Position numbers and translations under genes: made by a program. This document shows, piece after piece, positions 11,501-23,169 of a DNA stretch of 64,000 nucleotides (its first letter is position 1; each line of letters opens with the position of its first letter). The notes below the pieces were generated by a model, which saw only the letters and a program-made list of their open reading frames with translations, had not been told where the DNA came from and did not search any database. This DNA is from Saxidomus purpurata (Eukaryota; Mollusca; Bivalvia; Venerida; Veneridae): the NCBI GenBank assembly GCA_022818135.1, contig JAFMSR010000015.1, forward strand, positions 6,556,691 to 6,620,690, written 5' to 3'.

Positions 11501-14500
11501 GAAAGAGCAGTTTTGTATCACAGAAATAATTGTTAATGTATGTACCTTAGAACGTTTTTGATTTGCCACTTGCCCACTTCAAGACTTGATATCCTACCCG
11601 TTAGTAACTTGGAGTCATATAGAGACGTTTTGCTATTTAAAAACATCTTTTAGAACTAAGAGTGCCTCAGTATTTAAGACCACGTAGTTCACCGGAATTT
11701 GACATATTTCAGTGTGCAGTGGCCCCTCTAAAAAAACATTTCATTAGCGGGACCAGTATTTTATGTGATCAGAGGTGATCTTACAAGAACTGCTTTGTGT
11801 ATGGCAGAAGTATGTATTTTACTACATGTATTGATGTTTGTGATTTTACTTTTCAGTTTTCTGATCTGTTGGTGTATACAAGCAGAACAGCGACCCCTCT
11901 ACAACAGTTCAAGGTACATGGCCAGGTACCACTGAGGGGAATGATCGTAAGTTATTTAGCGAAACAAACATACATAAATGCAAACTACACTTCGTCGCCT
12001 TATTCTTAAAATGTCCTATCAACAATTTTGTTATTTTGAGGAAAATGACGTTGAACATTTTCAACTTTCGTAACTTTTATCTGTCTCGTCCCACTGAAAT
12101 GATACTTTTGAGTTTGACAGTCAGTATTTATATGAAACAGTGACAGTCAAAATTTCAATATGTCAAATGAAATGAGAAAAATGAATTATTTTAGACGTCT
12201 AGTACCCAAATTCGTTCATCCGAATTGTAAACATTCATATATATGAACAAAAAATGAAAAACAACTTAAAATCATAGCGGTATTTTATGAAAAAGAGAAA
12301 TCTATCAGATGGAATGCCGATTGCTTTCAAACAACACTAATACGTTCTTCATATTGTGCTTTAATAACAGAAGTTTCTCTTCTTGTCAACATTGTTGTTG
12401 TTGTTAAAACTGTAGTTAGAGCAAACTCATTCTAAGATCATATTTAGTCACGTGACTAAGAATCTTCACATTGATTGGCTACAACACATTTTTAGACTAA
12501 AATTGATGTAAGAGATGGAGATGTGATAAAATACAGGCCAAGTACCTCGTATTATAGTGGACATCGAGCAAATGCATATTCGGGATCTCAATTTCTATGA
12601 CGTCAGTGTACAAAAGGAAAGTTTTGGTAGATAGAGCAAAGTCAGATTAAGTCATATGTGTAATTATCTCATTTTTTACAAAATGGTAGATAGGACATTT
12701 TTAGACTAAGGCGACAACTTGATTTAGACAACCGATACATAGCGGTAGATTGCTCTTAAGCCAAAATAAATCACTATCTTTAATGGTAAATTGTTCTGTC
12801 ATTATGGTGATGTATGTCTGTAAGGGTAAAAACTCACTGGAAAAATCCTGGTTTGGCTTATTTTAAGCTGGTATCCTGTGAATGACTTTCTGAAATGTGT
12901 TTCAGACAGACGTTTCAGACAGACGTTTCAGACAGAAATTTCTATGGAACTTTAAAACAGATGCTGACAATTGCATTATTGTAGTTATTTAGTTGTTAAG
13001 AGTTAAGTACTGGTGTGACCTGTTGTTTGTCCATACTGTATTGTTCTGATTGTAGATTGTTCTACTTACAGATTGAGGAGTCAGACCATGCAAAAATGGC
13101 CGTGGCAAACAGTTTTGCTATTTATGGTGGAAACAAATGTATTCTTGTAGCAGCTAGGTAACTTTTGCCTTGTGGCTAAAATTGTTTGTCAATTAAACCA
13201 AAGAAGAAATACAGCGGGTAAATAGTCACCCGGTGGCTGGTCGGTCGGTCGGGTGGTCTGTTGCATTTTCCTTGTCCGGAGCATAACTTGAAAGCTAATA
13301 GTTGGAATTCAATACAACTTCATACAATGGTCAAGCACATTAAGAGGAAGTGCAGTGCACAAGAATCATAACTCCATCTGGACTATTTACAGAGTTATTG
13401 CCCTATGTTACTTTTCCTTGTCCGGAGTATAAATCGAAAACTACTGGTTGGAATTCAATACAACTTCATACAATGGTCAAGTACAATGAGAGGAAGTGCA
13501 GTGCACAAGAACCATAACTCCGTCTTGACTAATTACAGAGTTATTGCCCTTTGTTATATTTCCTTGTCCAGAGCATAACTTGAAAACTCCTGGTTGGAAT
13601 TCAATATAACTGTATACAATGGTCCAGCACAATGAGAGGAAGTGCAGTGTGCAAGAACCATAACTCTATCTTGACAAATTACAGAGTTATTGCTAAGAAC
13701 AATATCTCTATTTTAGTTTTTTTGCAAAGTATTCTGTTACTACGAACTTCCTCAGTGTATAAAGCAGTCTTTCGGGGGTATTAATCACATTTAGTGAAAG
13801 GTCTAGTTGGTTCTGCAATAAACAGCGGTTTGATATGACAACTGGTAATAAACAAACATAACGCGCCAAATTGTGACACATGAAATGATTCTAAACATCC
13901 CCATGAAAAGATAACCATTTGCATTTCTGTGTCTTTTTGAGACTTTGATTTTGTTAGAACTGAAATTACTTTCTTTAAAGTGTTGTATATTGGCTGATAA
14001 GGAATGGTTTGTCATTCTGATGCTCAGTTATAAACCACTTCAATTTCAAGTTGTAAATCTTGTTTCCAGTGTAAAAAGGTTATGCAAAATAGAATTGTAA
14101 AAGTTAACTTGTCCTTAACTATGCATTTATCATGATAGAAAATCTTGGGCAGTTCTTAATTAAATGTTGACTTACCGTTTGCACAATGAAGACAGAATCT
14201 CGTTAGATATTCTCAATACACGGGCACAATAAAGACAGAATCTCGTTAGATTTTCTCAATACCCGGGCACAATGAAGACAGAATCTCGTTAAATATTCTC
14301 AATACGCAGTCAGTCTTGTCTTGTAACTTTACCCTATAGGAAGATTTTATTACTATGCTGTTGTTGATGTTACAATAGGCTACTATCAGTCAGTTTGACA
14401 ATGCCAAAAAATATCTGTAGTGTTGTATTTAGTGTCAGTTATTCCTACTTTATATGCAGGCAGTTTATCGTGGAAATTAGGTTATGTGAAACATTGTACA

Positions 14501-17500
14501 TTTCTTGCCAGACGTATTTGGTATTGGAACACAGAAAGTCTTCATCTCATAAGTCACGTACATCTTCACGAAATTGTGATTTTCACAGGAAATATTTTTG
14601 TATTGCACCCTTATCATATGGCCGGTTTGTCATTAATCAAGAATTTGTCTGACCGGGAGCATTTGCTGATAAAGCTTTGTTTGGCTAGACAAAATATTGA
14701 CACTTTAATTTGAATATCGAGGGGGAAAATACTCTTTCCCGCTATTCTTGCTATGATATATTGCGTCAGTTTTCCACCATATGCTAAATCTGATACAGGT
14801 TTTATAATATATTATAGTATCTAATTTCATCTCGAATGTATACAGTCAGTCACTGTTTGCATGTAATTGGATCCAAGTCTTTACTCATTTAGTTATGAAC
14901 TCTGCTATGTAAAAAAACAGCAGCATGTTTACTACAACTAAAATTGTCACCAACTTTCTGGTGCTATATAGAGATGGGGGATACAGACTGGACTGTAGGT
15001 GTAACACTTGTAGGACAAACTCAAAGATATTTCACTTTTCTAAATATTCTTATCTGTTATGATGATCATTGATAGTGATGATGATGCTGCTGCTGATGAT
15101 AATATGGATGATGATGATGATTGTTATGATGATGATGGGTGATGATGATGATGATAATGAGTGACAATTTTCAAACTAATTTCACTAACATTATCATAGT
15201 AATCACCATCATCATCATCATCATCACTTTCCTCTTTTTCTTCATCATTATCATCATCATCATCATCATTGCAGCAACTGGATAGCTGATAAAATTGAAA
15301 AATGAAGAGGAGTTACAATTATCATTTTTGTCCCATTTAGTGTAATCCGTTTCTCCCAAGAGATTTTATAAAAAGTACACTTGTCAAATTTTGAAGATAA
15401 TCAACTTTTAAAATTAAGTTAGAATATCTGGCTGAAATTGTCTAGCATTGAATTCCCAAGTGGTTTAGGTATGAAAATGTAGTACTTTTTTTTTATTCTT
15501 TCGCAGAATATTTTGAAATTTATTTTGTAGGAGAGAGATATATTTCATTCTATTTCTAATCTAGTTCACAAGAGGAGAAGGATAAATGGATTGAAGATTT
15601 GAATGAATCAACAATTCAAGCAAAGTCGAGAAATGACGACAAACTGAATTATCCTAGTCTTAAATCAAGCACCAGTAAGTCATGTAATTTCTTACATATT
15701 TCAGAATTTGTCACAGATTTTGTTTTCTGTATAGATTACCTTGTATTTCTTTAATAACAATTTTCAGATGGCTGATTTAAAGAGTTTTGGTGTGAATTCT
15801 ACCTTCATATTCTTTCCATTAGACAACTTTTACAGAGGTTTTACTGTTGTCAGTTTAATATGATTTCACATGCTACCTGTAAATAGAGATTCTAATTTGG
15901 AAAAAAGGCTGCTAGTTTACGTTTGTTAACTACATGTAGCTAACTAGCTGAGGCTTTGTAAAATGTCAAGATTTAAGGTTATCACAAGTTGTCAAAGTAC
16001 TTTAGCATATCAAAGGATCCAAGTCCAAGAACTCTGGACTTGTATTAAGTAAGATTGATGACTGTTTTGGATTTAGAAAATTATAGTTTTGCATGCAGTT
16101 CTTCAAAACCAGTGCAAATATTGGGTAGAAACTTCTCAAGGGTTTTTAGGGGTTATTTGTATATAGGTCATAGCATCAGGTCCCATAACTCTTTTAAAAT
16201 GTTGACAACAGTATCCTTTCCGGACCAGCTTTTTTTCTCTCTCAAAGACATCTTCTTGGAACATTTAGCATGCTGCCTCATAAACAGCTGTTGTGTCAAT
16301 AAAAATCATTTGTTGGCTGTTAAAATAAGAGAAAACCAAATATTTAAACAGACATTTAACTCCAAAATTGAAGCTAATCCTGTTTTCATCTTACCTTTCA
16401 CAGGTTCTGCCGAGAACGCCGAGTCAGGTGACGAACATGCGCCTCCATCTCCGGAGAAACAAGTACAACATCGAGCCAATACCACTATGCATGTTTGCTG
16501 GCATCGGAACACATCTGTCAGCAAGAGAGATCATGAAAAGGCTGTCAAGGTACATGTAATTGTATTCTATCATAAAATTACCCCCCCCCGCCCCCCCCCT
16601 CACCTCTTCAGACATTTAGTGTTGTGTTCACAATATAGATTTCAAGGTAAAAGAGTTGTCTGAATTTAGTAGTATTTGTACACCACATTCTCAAGACTAG
16701 ATCTCCATAGCCCTTTTGAAGGCATTTAAGGAAACTTAATACATTTATTCAAGTAAATGAGACAGCATGCAGAATCCATATTCTGACTTGAAGTCAAGGT
16801 CAGAGCTGAGGTAAAGGTAACAAGCCCATACTTTGCCATGTAATTACTTGAGAATTTTAATTAGACTTCATAAGTCAGGCACTATTTTTTAATGACCCTG
16901 TTAGTTATTTTCTTCAACTATCGTATGATTTACTAAGCTAATAAGGTAAATTTGTCATGTGACATTTTTTTATATTATACCAATCTGCGTATGAATTTGG
17001 AATTCATTTTTTTGACACTTTGAAAAGATGAGCATGTAAATATGTTCGCCATTCTAATTAATCATTTACATGAAAACATGATGACAGCTTGTAAATGATA
17101 ATCTATTATTAGCTCACCTGAGCTGCCCCAAAGGGTGAACTATTAGGATCGATGAGTGTCTTAAAGTCAAAAGGATCGACATGGCACATATAGTCAATAA
17201 AAATTAGTGTCTTTTTCCTTCCAATTGTTACGAAACTTGGTCTTGCAGTAATTACTCGGACGAGTTAAAATGGGTCATCTTGCATGAAAACTAGGCACAT
17301 GACTCAAAAATAGATATCTTTTAAGGTTCTAGAGGCTACTGTTACAGTCCAAAATCCTGGCAATTTGTCAGAAAGGTTGTTTGGTTGATTTCTACCAAGT
17401 TTTAATATGGGTACCTGGGGTCAAAAACTAGGTCACACGCCCAAATATGGAAAAACCTGTTAACACTTTAGGGGTATCTTGGCAGCCCAAATATCCTGGA

Positions 17501-20500
17501 AATTTTTCACAAAGGTTGCAAGATGTTTTCATAGCCCAAGTTCGAATAATGGGTCATCTGAGGTCAAAATCTAGGTCACGCCCAATTATGGAAAACCTTG
17601 TTAACACTCCAGATGTTACATAATCAGCCCAGATATCCGAAATTTGTCAGAAAGGTTGTTTTGATGATTTCTAGTTTTAATAGTGTGTTGTTTATTGAAC
17701 ACCTAATCGCTAATTTTATTGCAGTATTTTAACACCATAAGCTTGATTCTGATAATCAATTTACACATCTTATATCTATATGGAAAAAAGGCCAGAGTTT
17801 TTACATCTCTTGTTTTATGCAAGTTTGCCTGTCCTATTTTCTTTGAAAAGGTAAATAACAATGACATTATGAACGACATTTTATTTGTATTATTTCGCTG
17901 TTCTGACTTCACAGACTAGTTAATGAAGTGTCAGAATAGTAGGGATATATAATTGAAAGTAATTATTTTGAAGTGTTTATTTTGTTCGAAAATGACGGGT
18001 GCAGTAGACTGATGTTCAATATGTGCTCTGTTCAATACAGTGGAAAAGTCCTTCATATGAACTCAACATTTTAGAAAATTCCCATAAACTTAGTTTTATA
18101 AAAACTCGTGGCCTAAAATTGCACTTATAAAGTTTTAATGCGATGATGCAATACATGTTCTTGACCCCTAGTTGAACTTCCATGTTAAAGAATGGTAGTT
18201 GTAATTTTTCTTCACATCTTATAACTTGGGAAAGTACCATAAATTGTTCAAGTAAATGAGACAGCTCACAGTGCAGAATCCATATTCAGACGGAAAATTG
18301 AATCAAGCTCACAGTGCAGATCAATGATCAAGACGCAATATTCATTACTTACTTGAGATCATATCAGACATCAATATGAATAGCTTACAGTGGTCAGATT
18401 ATCATCAGACTGCAATGAAATGAATAGCCAACAGTGCAGTATATGACAGCATATGGCATAGAGCTTAGATATTCGGCATGTAAGTTGACGTCTGTACATG
18501 ATTGTTCAAATCTTGACCAGCGGGGGATCTTTTGATTTTACATATGCTGTATTAAGAGGATCAATCATGAGCCAAAGGTAAAATGCCTTTCTGCTATTAA
18601 TAACCTTTTATTTTTGCCAATGTAGACAGGTGATACATGGCACATGGGCCCCTTTTTTTGTGTGTAAATGGAGAATCCATTTTTTGTGATGAGGTGGGTT
18701 CATGGGGGATATTTTAGTCACATTTAAGTGATAATTCTAGTTTATGTAGGAAAGTTGAATATACATTATATGACTGTGAACTTTCTTTCCTAAAAGCTAA
18801 TAATGTTTAAATAATGTTTGCGCGAGATATTTTATAGACTGGTAACCCAACTCGTCTAATTGTTATTTATAATGTCTCCTCCACCATGGGACAGATGACT
18901 TTGTCAGTATATATCTCAGAGCTGTCTATTGCGAGAAAATCCATGCATTTTTCAGTAAGAGTTGATTTATATATGAAATTACAACTTGAAATATGTACTT
19001 GGAGGCATGGACTCTTGTGACTATAAAATTTATGAATAGCAGACGTTACAACAAGTTTGTGGTTACACTGGGCTGCTAGAATGTGTTGAACTGGTTTGGG
19101 AAGACATGCAATAGACAGTCAACATGCCTCTGGATACTGGTGTCATTTTGACATATGAAGTACAGTCAAACCTGTGTTATAGACCACCCTGTGAATTAAG
19201 ACCACCTTCAAAGAAAGATCATCCTGTGAATAAAGACCAGCAGAGAGTTCACAGTGCACTATCCATTTATAGTAAAAACACCTGTGAATAAAAACCACCT
19301 GCAACCAACGGCCACAGTTGTAGCTTCCAACAGTGGTCTTTATTCACAGGTTTGACTGTATACATTTTATGTAAGAGGCATGCTTAGCCTATGAGATTTG
19401 TTATGTGATGTATTTTATGCACTGAATTTTGTGCAGTGAATTAGCCTTACATCTAGTACATGATTTGGTGTTTATGCATTTTTAGAATCAGCTCAGCGGA
19501 TATTTATTACGCAAGTTCAAGAACAGCAATGGATGGCAAAAACTCTGGGTTGTCTTTACAAACTTCTGCTTGTACTTCTATAAAACATATCAGGTAAATA
19601 GGGGCTTTACTTGTTATATTTAGTAAAAGCATGTCACAAAAAAATGGCATTGGATTTGCAGCCATTTGTAATATGACAGGTAAGCAAACATTAAAACTGA
19701 ACAAACAAATGTTGGATCTATCCAGTCTTTTGAACCTTTTATCAGACTCAGTTTTCATTATATCATGGATTGTAAACTGATATCTTATAATGAAAGTTGA
19801 TGGGTAGATTAAGTTTACTGTTCAAAATATGTTGGGTAAGCTTTACATTTGATCAAGTGACAAGAATACGAGTCCTCTGGAATATGGAGTCAGGGAGTGT
19901 TTTAATCACTTAAGAGATGGATACACTTATTTCTAACACTTTTATCTTAACCTTAATGCAGAAACCTTATTCATCTTTTTTAGGTTGGTTTATTGTATGA
20001 TAGTGAACAATTATGATGTCCTTGATATTTTACAGGATGATTATCCATTGGCTAGTCTGCCGTTGCTAGGTTACGCTGTCAGCCAACCAGAAGAAAATGA
20101 CAACATTCAGAAAGATCATGTGTTCAAATTACAGTTTAAAAATCATGTGTACTTCTTCCGTGCTGAAAGTGAATATACTTTCGAAAGGTAAACTGCTTGT
20201 TTATAAGACCTTAAAGTGTATAAGTTACAGTGCTTGTATACTGGTCTTACCAAGGAATCATGGTTTGGGAAACTGCCTTTACTAAATAGTTAATTACCAA
20301 ACCCAAGGCAAACTAAACTAAAATATTGTTAAACCGCGGACAAACCAAACCTTGATTTTCAAAGCAAACCTTCATAACTGAGTAAATTTGTAATTTATTT
20401 CTGTGCAAAAAACCAGCCCTGATTTTTGAATGTATTTATGGAATCAGTGACCTTGACCTATATGTTGTTTGTTACAGGTGGATGGAGGTTATTAATAGTG

Positions 20501-20559
20501 CTACAAGTTCTGCCAGGAGAACACGATTATTCAGCAGAATGGACAGTTCCCAGCCTTGA
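2066..20559 (+). CDS. FARP1: FARP1/2-like Rho guanine nucleotide exchange factor (3' part, 17 exons)
   Basis: Exons: 2066-2291, 2969-3226, 3775-3868, 4679-4768, 6109-6324, 6891-7077, 7855-7905, 8856-8914, 10473-10544, 11146-11214, 11857-11946, 13072-13157, 15565-15674, 16404-16549, 19486-19593, 20036-20187, 20478-20559 (TGA). All have AG/GT borders and matching phases, giving 697 codons. FARP proteins activate Rac/Cdc42-type GTPases at the membrane, downstream of cell-surface receptors, in neurite and dendrite growth. Order seen: acidic and proline-rich linker, DH domain, PH1, inter-PH linker, PH2. Telling matches to the family are TTERTY-like MTERTYKKDLEVITV, VCYLPLNTFLLKPGQRL, TTMHVCWHRNTSV and DDYPLASLPLLGY. 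Vertebrates have FARP1 and FARP2; an invertebrate single copy would predate that split, so the symbol stands for the pair. The N-terminal FERM domain is outside the window. Confidence 0.93.
2328..2417. repeat. 90-bp near-perfect palindrome (foldback), copy 1
   Basis: Two arms of about 43 bp, each starting CACGTGCAGATG at its outer end and reaching AACTGTTTT at the centre, pair with about six mismatches. It lies 36 bp after the donor of the first FARP exon. A relative with the same arm plan lies at 35182-35264. Confidence 0.7.
3887..4065. mobile_element. Pogo/Tigger-like MITE, family B
   Basis: Terminal inverted repeats CAGTCCAACCTCTCTA...TAGAGAGGTTTGACTG are flanked by TA on both sides. This is the classic pogo/Tigger end. 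There is no open frame inside. It sits in the FARP intron after exon 3775-3868. Confidence 0.75.
4679..10544 (+). CDS. FARP1: FARP DH (RhoGEF) domain exons
   Basis: Six exons (4679-4768, 6109-6324, 6891-7077, 7855-7905, 8856-8914, 10473-10544) encode the catalytic DH domain, which empties the nucleotide pocket of a Rho-family GTPase. The first carries the conserved helix 1 with AKELLMTERTYKKDLEVI. The second has DLFKYLDPIYSFHLSFLKEIE. The third has the most conserved DH stretch, LLKPGQRLLHYKLLL. The last exons give the closing helices (ENLQKLMELQRDL) that lead into PH1. All pieces are in frame. The exon at 6891 is preceded by an unusual repeated acceptor, described separately. Confidence 0.93.
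4830..5672 (+). repeat. Palindrome-ended 840-bp dispersed repeat, left copy (damaged)
   Basis: This matches the reverse complement of 56495-57335 over nearly its full length. It begins near TTCTAATATGCC, passes through a short hairpin (GCATTAATATGATTAAAGC), and reaches the AATCTATGGCTTGGAGTGC arm near 5522. Several stretches that read normally in the right copy are here replaced by runs of C or T (4933-4978, 5220-5241, 5479-5517, 5599-5609). The CRE-like sites of the right copy are lost. It lies in the FARP intron after exon 4679-4768. Confidence 0.75.
6632..6890 (+). repeat. Tandem array of 24-bp splice-acceptor-like units
   Basis: Eleven units, nearly all exactly 24 bp, end in CAG or TAG and abut the FARP exon starting at 6891. 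The last unit boundaries are 6699, 6723, 6747, 6771, 6795, 6819, 6843 and 6867. A typical unit starts TCTTACATGAACT and ends ATTTTACAG. The real exon starts with CCTTACATGAACT, so exon start and repeat unit share 12 of 13 bases. Each unit carries an AAC branch-like triplet, a T-rich stretch and an AG. From 6699 the units are open in the exon's frame. Confidence 0.9.
9261..9850. repeat. AGCTCACC-family dispersed repeat in FARP intron
   Basis: The stretch opens with TTTAGCTCACCTGG and a short inverted partner (CCAGGTTGAGCTTTTC). It then repeats a block of about 160 bp containing GATATTTGGCATGTAGCATT and CATGACCCCTGGGTC. Related stretches are at 48408-49120 and, more loosely, at 17111-17690 and 18460-18560. 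No protein is encoded. Confidence 0.65.
11146..15674 (+). CDS. FARP1: FARP PH1 domain exons
   Basis: Exons 11146-11214, 11857-11946, 13072-13157 and 15565-15674 encode the first pleckstrin homology domain. It starts with EFIREGCLQKFSRKG and continues with FFLFSDLLVYTS, a typical beta-strand pair. It ends with the C-terminal helix holding the near-invariant PH tryptophan (EEKDKWIEDL). In the FARP2 structure the PH domains fold back on the DH domain and inhibit it; this is family knowledge, not visible here. Confidence 0.92.
11991..12719. mobile_element. Non-autonomous element with about 50-bp inverted ends
   Basis: The left end reads TCGTCGCCTTATTCTTAAAA followed by TGTCCTATCAAC. The right end read backwards gives TTGTCGCCTTAGTCTAAAAA then TGTCCTATCTAC. 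The match continues with gaps for about 50 bp. The 730-bp interior has no long open frame, so this is a MITE-like insertion in the FARP intron after exon 11857-11946. The target duplication is not clear. Confidence 0.55.
13263..13700. repeat. Tandem repeat, three units of 146 bp
   Basis: CTTGTCCGGAG-type starts occur at 13271, 13417 and 13563, each followed by TTGGAATTCAATA and GAGGAAGTGCAGTG. A single partial unit of the same family lies near 7693-7745. It is intronic and non-coding. Confidence 0.7.
14181..14309. repeat. Tandem repeat, three units of 43 bp
   Basis: GCACAATGAAGACAGAATCT recurs at 14181, 14224 (one change) and 14267, each followed by CTCAATAC. It is a small minisatellite in a FARP intron. 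Confidence 0.8.
15061..15275. repeat. GAT and ATC microsatellite tracts in inverted order
   Basis: A GAT-rich tract (about 15075-15163) is followed 40 bp later by an ATC-rich tract (about 15204-15271). The two can pair as a long hairpin. The tract produces a Met-rich reading frame on - that I do not regard as a gene. Confidence 0.85.
16404..20559 (+). CDS. FARP1: FARP inter-PH linker and PH2 domain exons
   Basis: Exon 16404-16549 encodes the inter-PH linker with NTTMHVCWHRNTSVS, a FARP hallmark. Exons 19486-19593, 20036-20187 and 20478-20559 encode PH2, including NGWQKLWVVFTNFCLYFYK, the DDYPLASLPLLGY strand and the closing tryptophan helix ERWMEVINSATSSARR. The protein ends at TGA 20557-20559, shortly after PH2 as in vertebrate FARPs. 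Confidence 0.94.
17111..17690. repeat. AGCTCACC-family dispersed repeat, second type
   Basis: It begins TTAGCTCACCTGAGC and carries AAAGGGTGAACTATTAGGAT, then repeats GGTCATCT, TAGGTCAC and GGAAAACC phrases two to three times. This is the start typical of dispersed mollusc repeats. It is intronic (between FARP exons 16404 and 19486). Confidence 0.6.
19161..19360. mobile_element. Pogo/Tigger-like MITE, family C
   Basis: Inverted ends CAGTCAAACCTGTG...CACAGGTTTGACTG are flanked by TA on each side. Inside, ACCACC/CTGTGAATAAAGACC phrases repeat in both orientations. It is non-coding and lies in the FARP intron before exon 19486-19593. Confidence 0.75.
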
Positions 20560-23169
20560 TAGACTGGATCCCAGCTTCAGATTTAGTTATAGTGAACAAA
20601 CTTTAGAATAGTCAAATGCTCTTTAACCAGTCCTGAACCTGGAAATAATGCTTACCTTCTCAGGTTTTTCAGGCATGTTATTGACAAGTCAGTACCTATT
20701 AGCATTAGTGATGTCAAAAAAAAATGTAAAAAAATTACGACATCATAATATTTGACTGCAGTTTATAATTTGGGTCTTGAACAGTGACCTTAACAATGCC
20801 ATAGCAACAATGATAACAATTTCTTAGTAACATAGCAACTAACATCACTAAGCAAGATTATTTTTGTTTAAAACAGAGAAGATATATAGAGCATTACAGG
20901 TTAAACTTGGAGTGAACATGCTTATTTTGTAAATGGTATGAAGAGGTAAACTTTTGGCTGCCAAGTTGAGTACACTTACTTGGTAAATTTTTGACTCCGT
21001 TGTTGAGAGTGTTTCGTGTATTATCTCTTATTTCACTGAGGGTTTTGTATGTTTCTTCGAGTCTTTACAAAGTCTGTTGTGATGTTGAAATAATTGATAA
21101 ACCCTCGGAAGTAGGTTGGATATTTATAGATGCAATAAATCCTCTGTTTCAACAAATTAGATAAAGCATGATGGACATACATGTATAACATTGTAGAAAT
21201 AATGGTATATAGACTTAAATGTACATGTACTTTAAAAGACAGGACATGTTTCCTGTGGTCATGAACTTTGTCGTTAGACTAGACTCAAGTTATGAACTTG
21301 TGTTTAATATACTGTTCATAAACAAAAAAGAGTGGTATATTTTGTACATAGCTATTATATATGACACAAGGAAGTGTGATTTGATGTGAGAATTCAAGCA
21401 TCTATATACAGTGTGTTTAAAGTGTAAACAGCCAAGTTATACTTATTATATAATAAATCAAATTCAAAGATAACCCTGGCCAAATATTAAATACAGGCTC
21501 ATTTGAAATACATTTTCGTGTAAGTTGTGTACAGTAAACTCCGTATACAAGGACTCCGGATATAGTGAAACTCTGGATATAAGGAACAAATTTTCTCTGC
21601 CCGAGTTTTTTCTTTCTTTATTTCATATGAAAATGTTATATGGATATAACAAACTCGGGATATAAGGAACATATTTAAATGGTCCCTTTGAGTTCGTTAT
21701 AAATGGAGTTTACTGTACATGTTTCATTAAATAAAGGCTTACACTTCCTCCTGTTTCATGCACAAGATAGTGGCATTATATACATGTATGTTGAAACTGA
21801 TCTCAAATATTTTTACCAGTTTTATAGTAAGGGAGAAGCAAGTGTTTTAGTACATGTTTTTACAACGTTTGCCAATTATGGGTTTATTTATGTCATGTAT
21901 GAGACGATCAAAGCTGATATACCGTAATTATCTTTTAACATTGCTACTGGTGAATGGGAAGAATTTTCACTTCTGCTTTACTACTAAAACCCTGCGAGGA
22001 TTGTGTCCTGCCTTTATTAAAAAATGGAGTTTTATGTAAAGATAAACTTGTACTTCTGAATAGAAAAAAAAACTTAAAAATACATAAAAAATACATTTTA
22101 TGGTACTTCCTGTTCAGAATTAAAGTTAAAACTGCAATTAAATTCAAGACAATCTCAAAAAGGGGAAAACAGTATGCATGATGGCCCTTTTTTGACCTTC
22201 ACATATTGGCTACAAACAAGCAAACAGGGTCTAGGATAAATTCAGAGGCATCCATTTCAACTGGATTTTATTGAAATGTCTTCAGCAATATTTTTACAAG
22301 CAGGCAGAGGTACGAGTCAGATCTCTAGTGATGTGTTTAACGACTTATTGTATATTTCAGAATGGCGATAATAATGCATGTACACAAAAGAATGTCCTAC
22401 TTATAAGCAGATTATACTTTTTCACACAGATTTTATTTATAAAAAAACTTCTCTCAGCATTCCATTTGTTTCATTTAGAAAGTGTAAACCCTGTTTATAC
22501 TAATCAAAACATACATTTCATTATGCAAGGTATCACAGAGTCATTTTAAGGGACTGGTTTTATCTGTGTCCTCTAGCTGTCAAGACATTTTTTTACTCAT
22601 TATTTAACATGCAGATAAATATTGTGATAGACAAAAAGTTTACACAGCAGTTTAACTGATAGAAGCTAAAATGAGCTTTAAGCTCAAAAGATAAGCTTTG
22701 TATTTATTACAATTGTTTTACATTTCATTAATCGTATAAGCATAGTACCGCAGTCTGTAGAGCTTTTTAATACATTGTAATTCCTTTACAAAATTTTCCT
22801 TGTAATTGTCATTTAATTTTTCGTAAATGCATTTTTATTGGTACATTATTTTTTAAATGCACTACATTATCAGAGGAAAATAAAGAGACCTGTTTGGTGA
22901 ATTTTGTCAAGTTCAAACAGATTTCAGACCTGATTCTTTAGGGAGACATTTTATGTTAAACAAACGACTGTATTTACTCTTTTAGAGGACAGATGTCCAT
23001 GAACATCTGAGTTATTATTGTGCCTTCATTGTCAGCATTTAGGTGTTTTTGTATTTGCACTTGTTTTGCATATTGTGCCATTGTTGTAGCGACAGCTGAA
23101 TAACATTTGTTCAGAGTAGCTTATATAGTTTCAGCACAGCACTTGTTGTACGGTACTAACTTGAATTTA
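20560..23169. other. 3' flank of FARP, no further gene seen
   Basis: This holds the FARP 3' untranslated region and flank. Possible poly(A) signals AATAAA are at 21134 and 21452. A pogo-like MITE is at 21530-21717. The short frames here have no recognisable domain. Confidence 0.5.
21530..21717. mobile_element. Pogo/Tigger-like MITE, family A, copy 2
   Basis: TA-flanked ends CAGTAAACTCCG...GGAGTTTACTG match copy 1 at 1491-1674, as does the interior (GATATAAGGAACAAATTTTC, TTAAATGGTCCC). Two copies 20 kb apart with small differences show that this is a real mobile family. Confidence 0.8.

Noticed and set aside
15171..15359. Methionine-rich minus-strand frame
   Set aside because: It is the translation of the ATC microsatellite.
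16055..16663. 202-codon open frame spanning a FARP exon
   Set aside because: Only 16404-16549 is exon, with the FARP linker motif, acceptor and donor in place. The rest is intron left open by chance.
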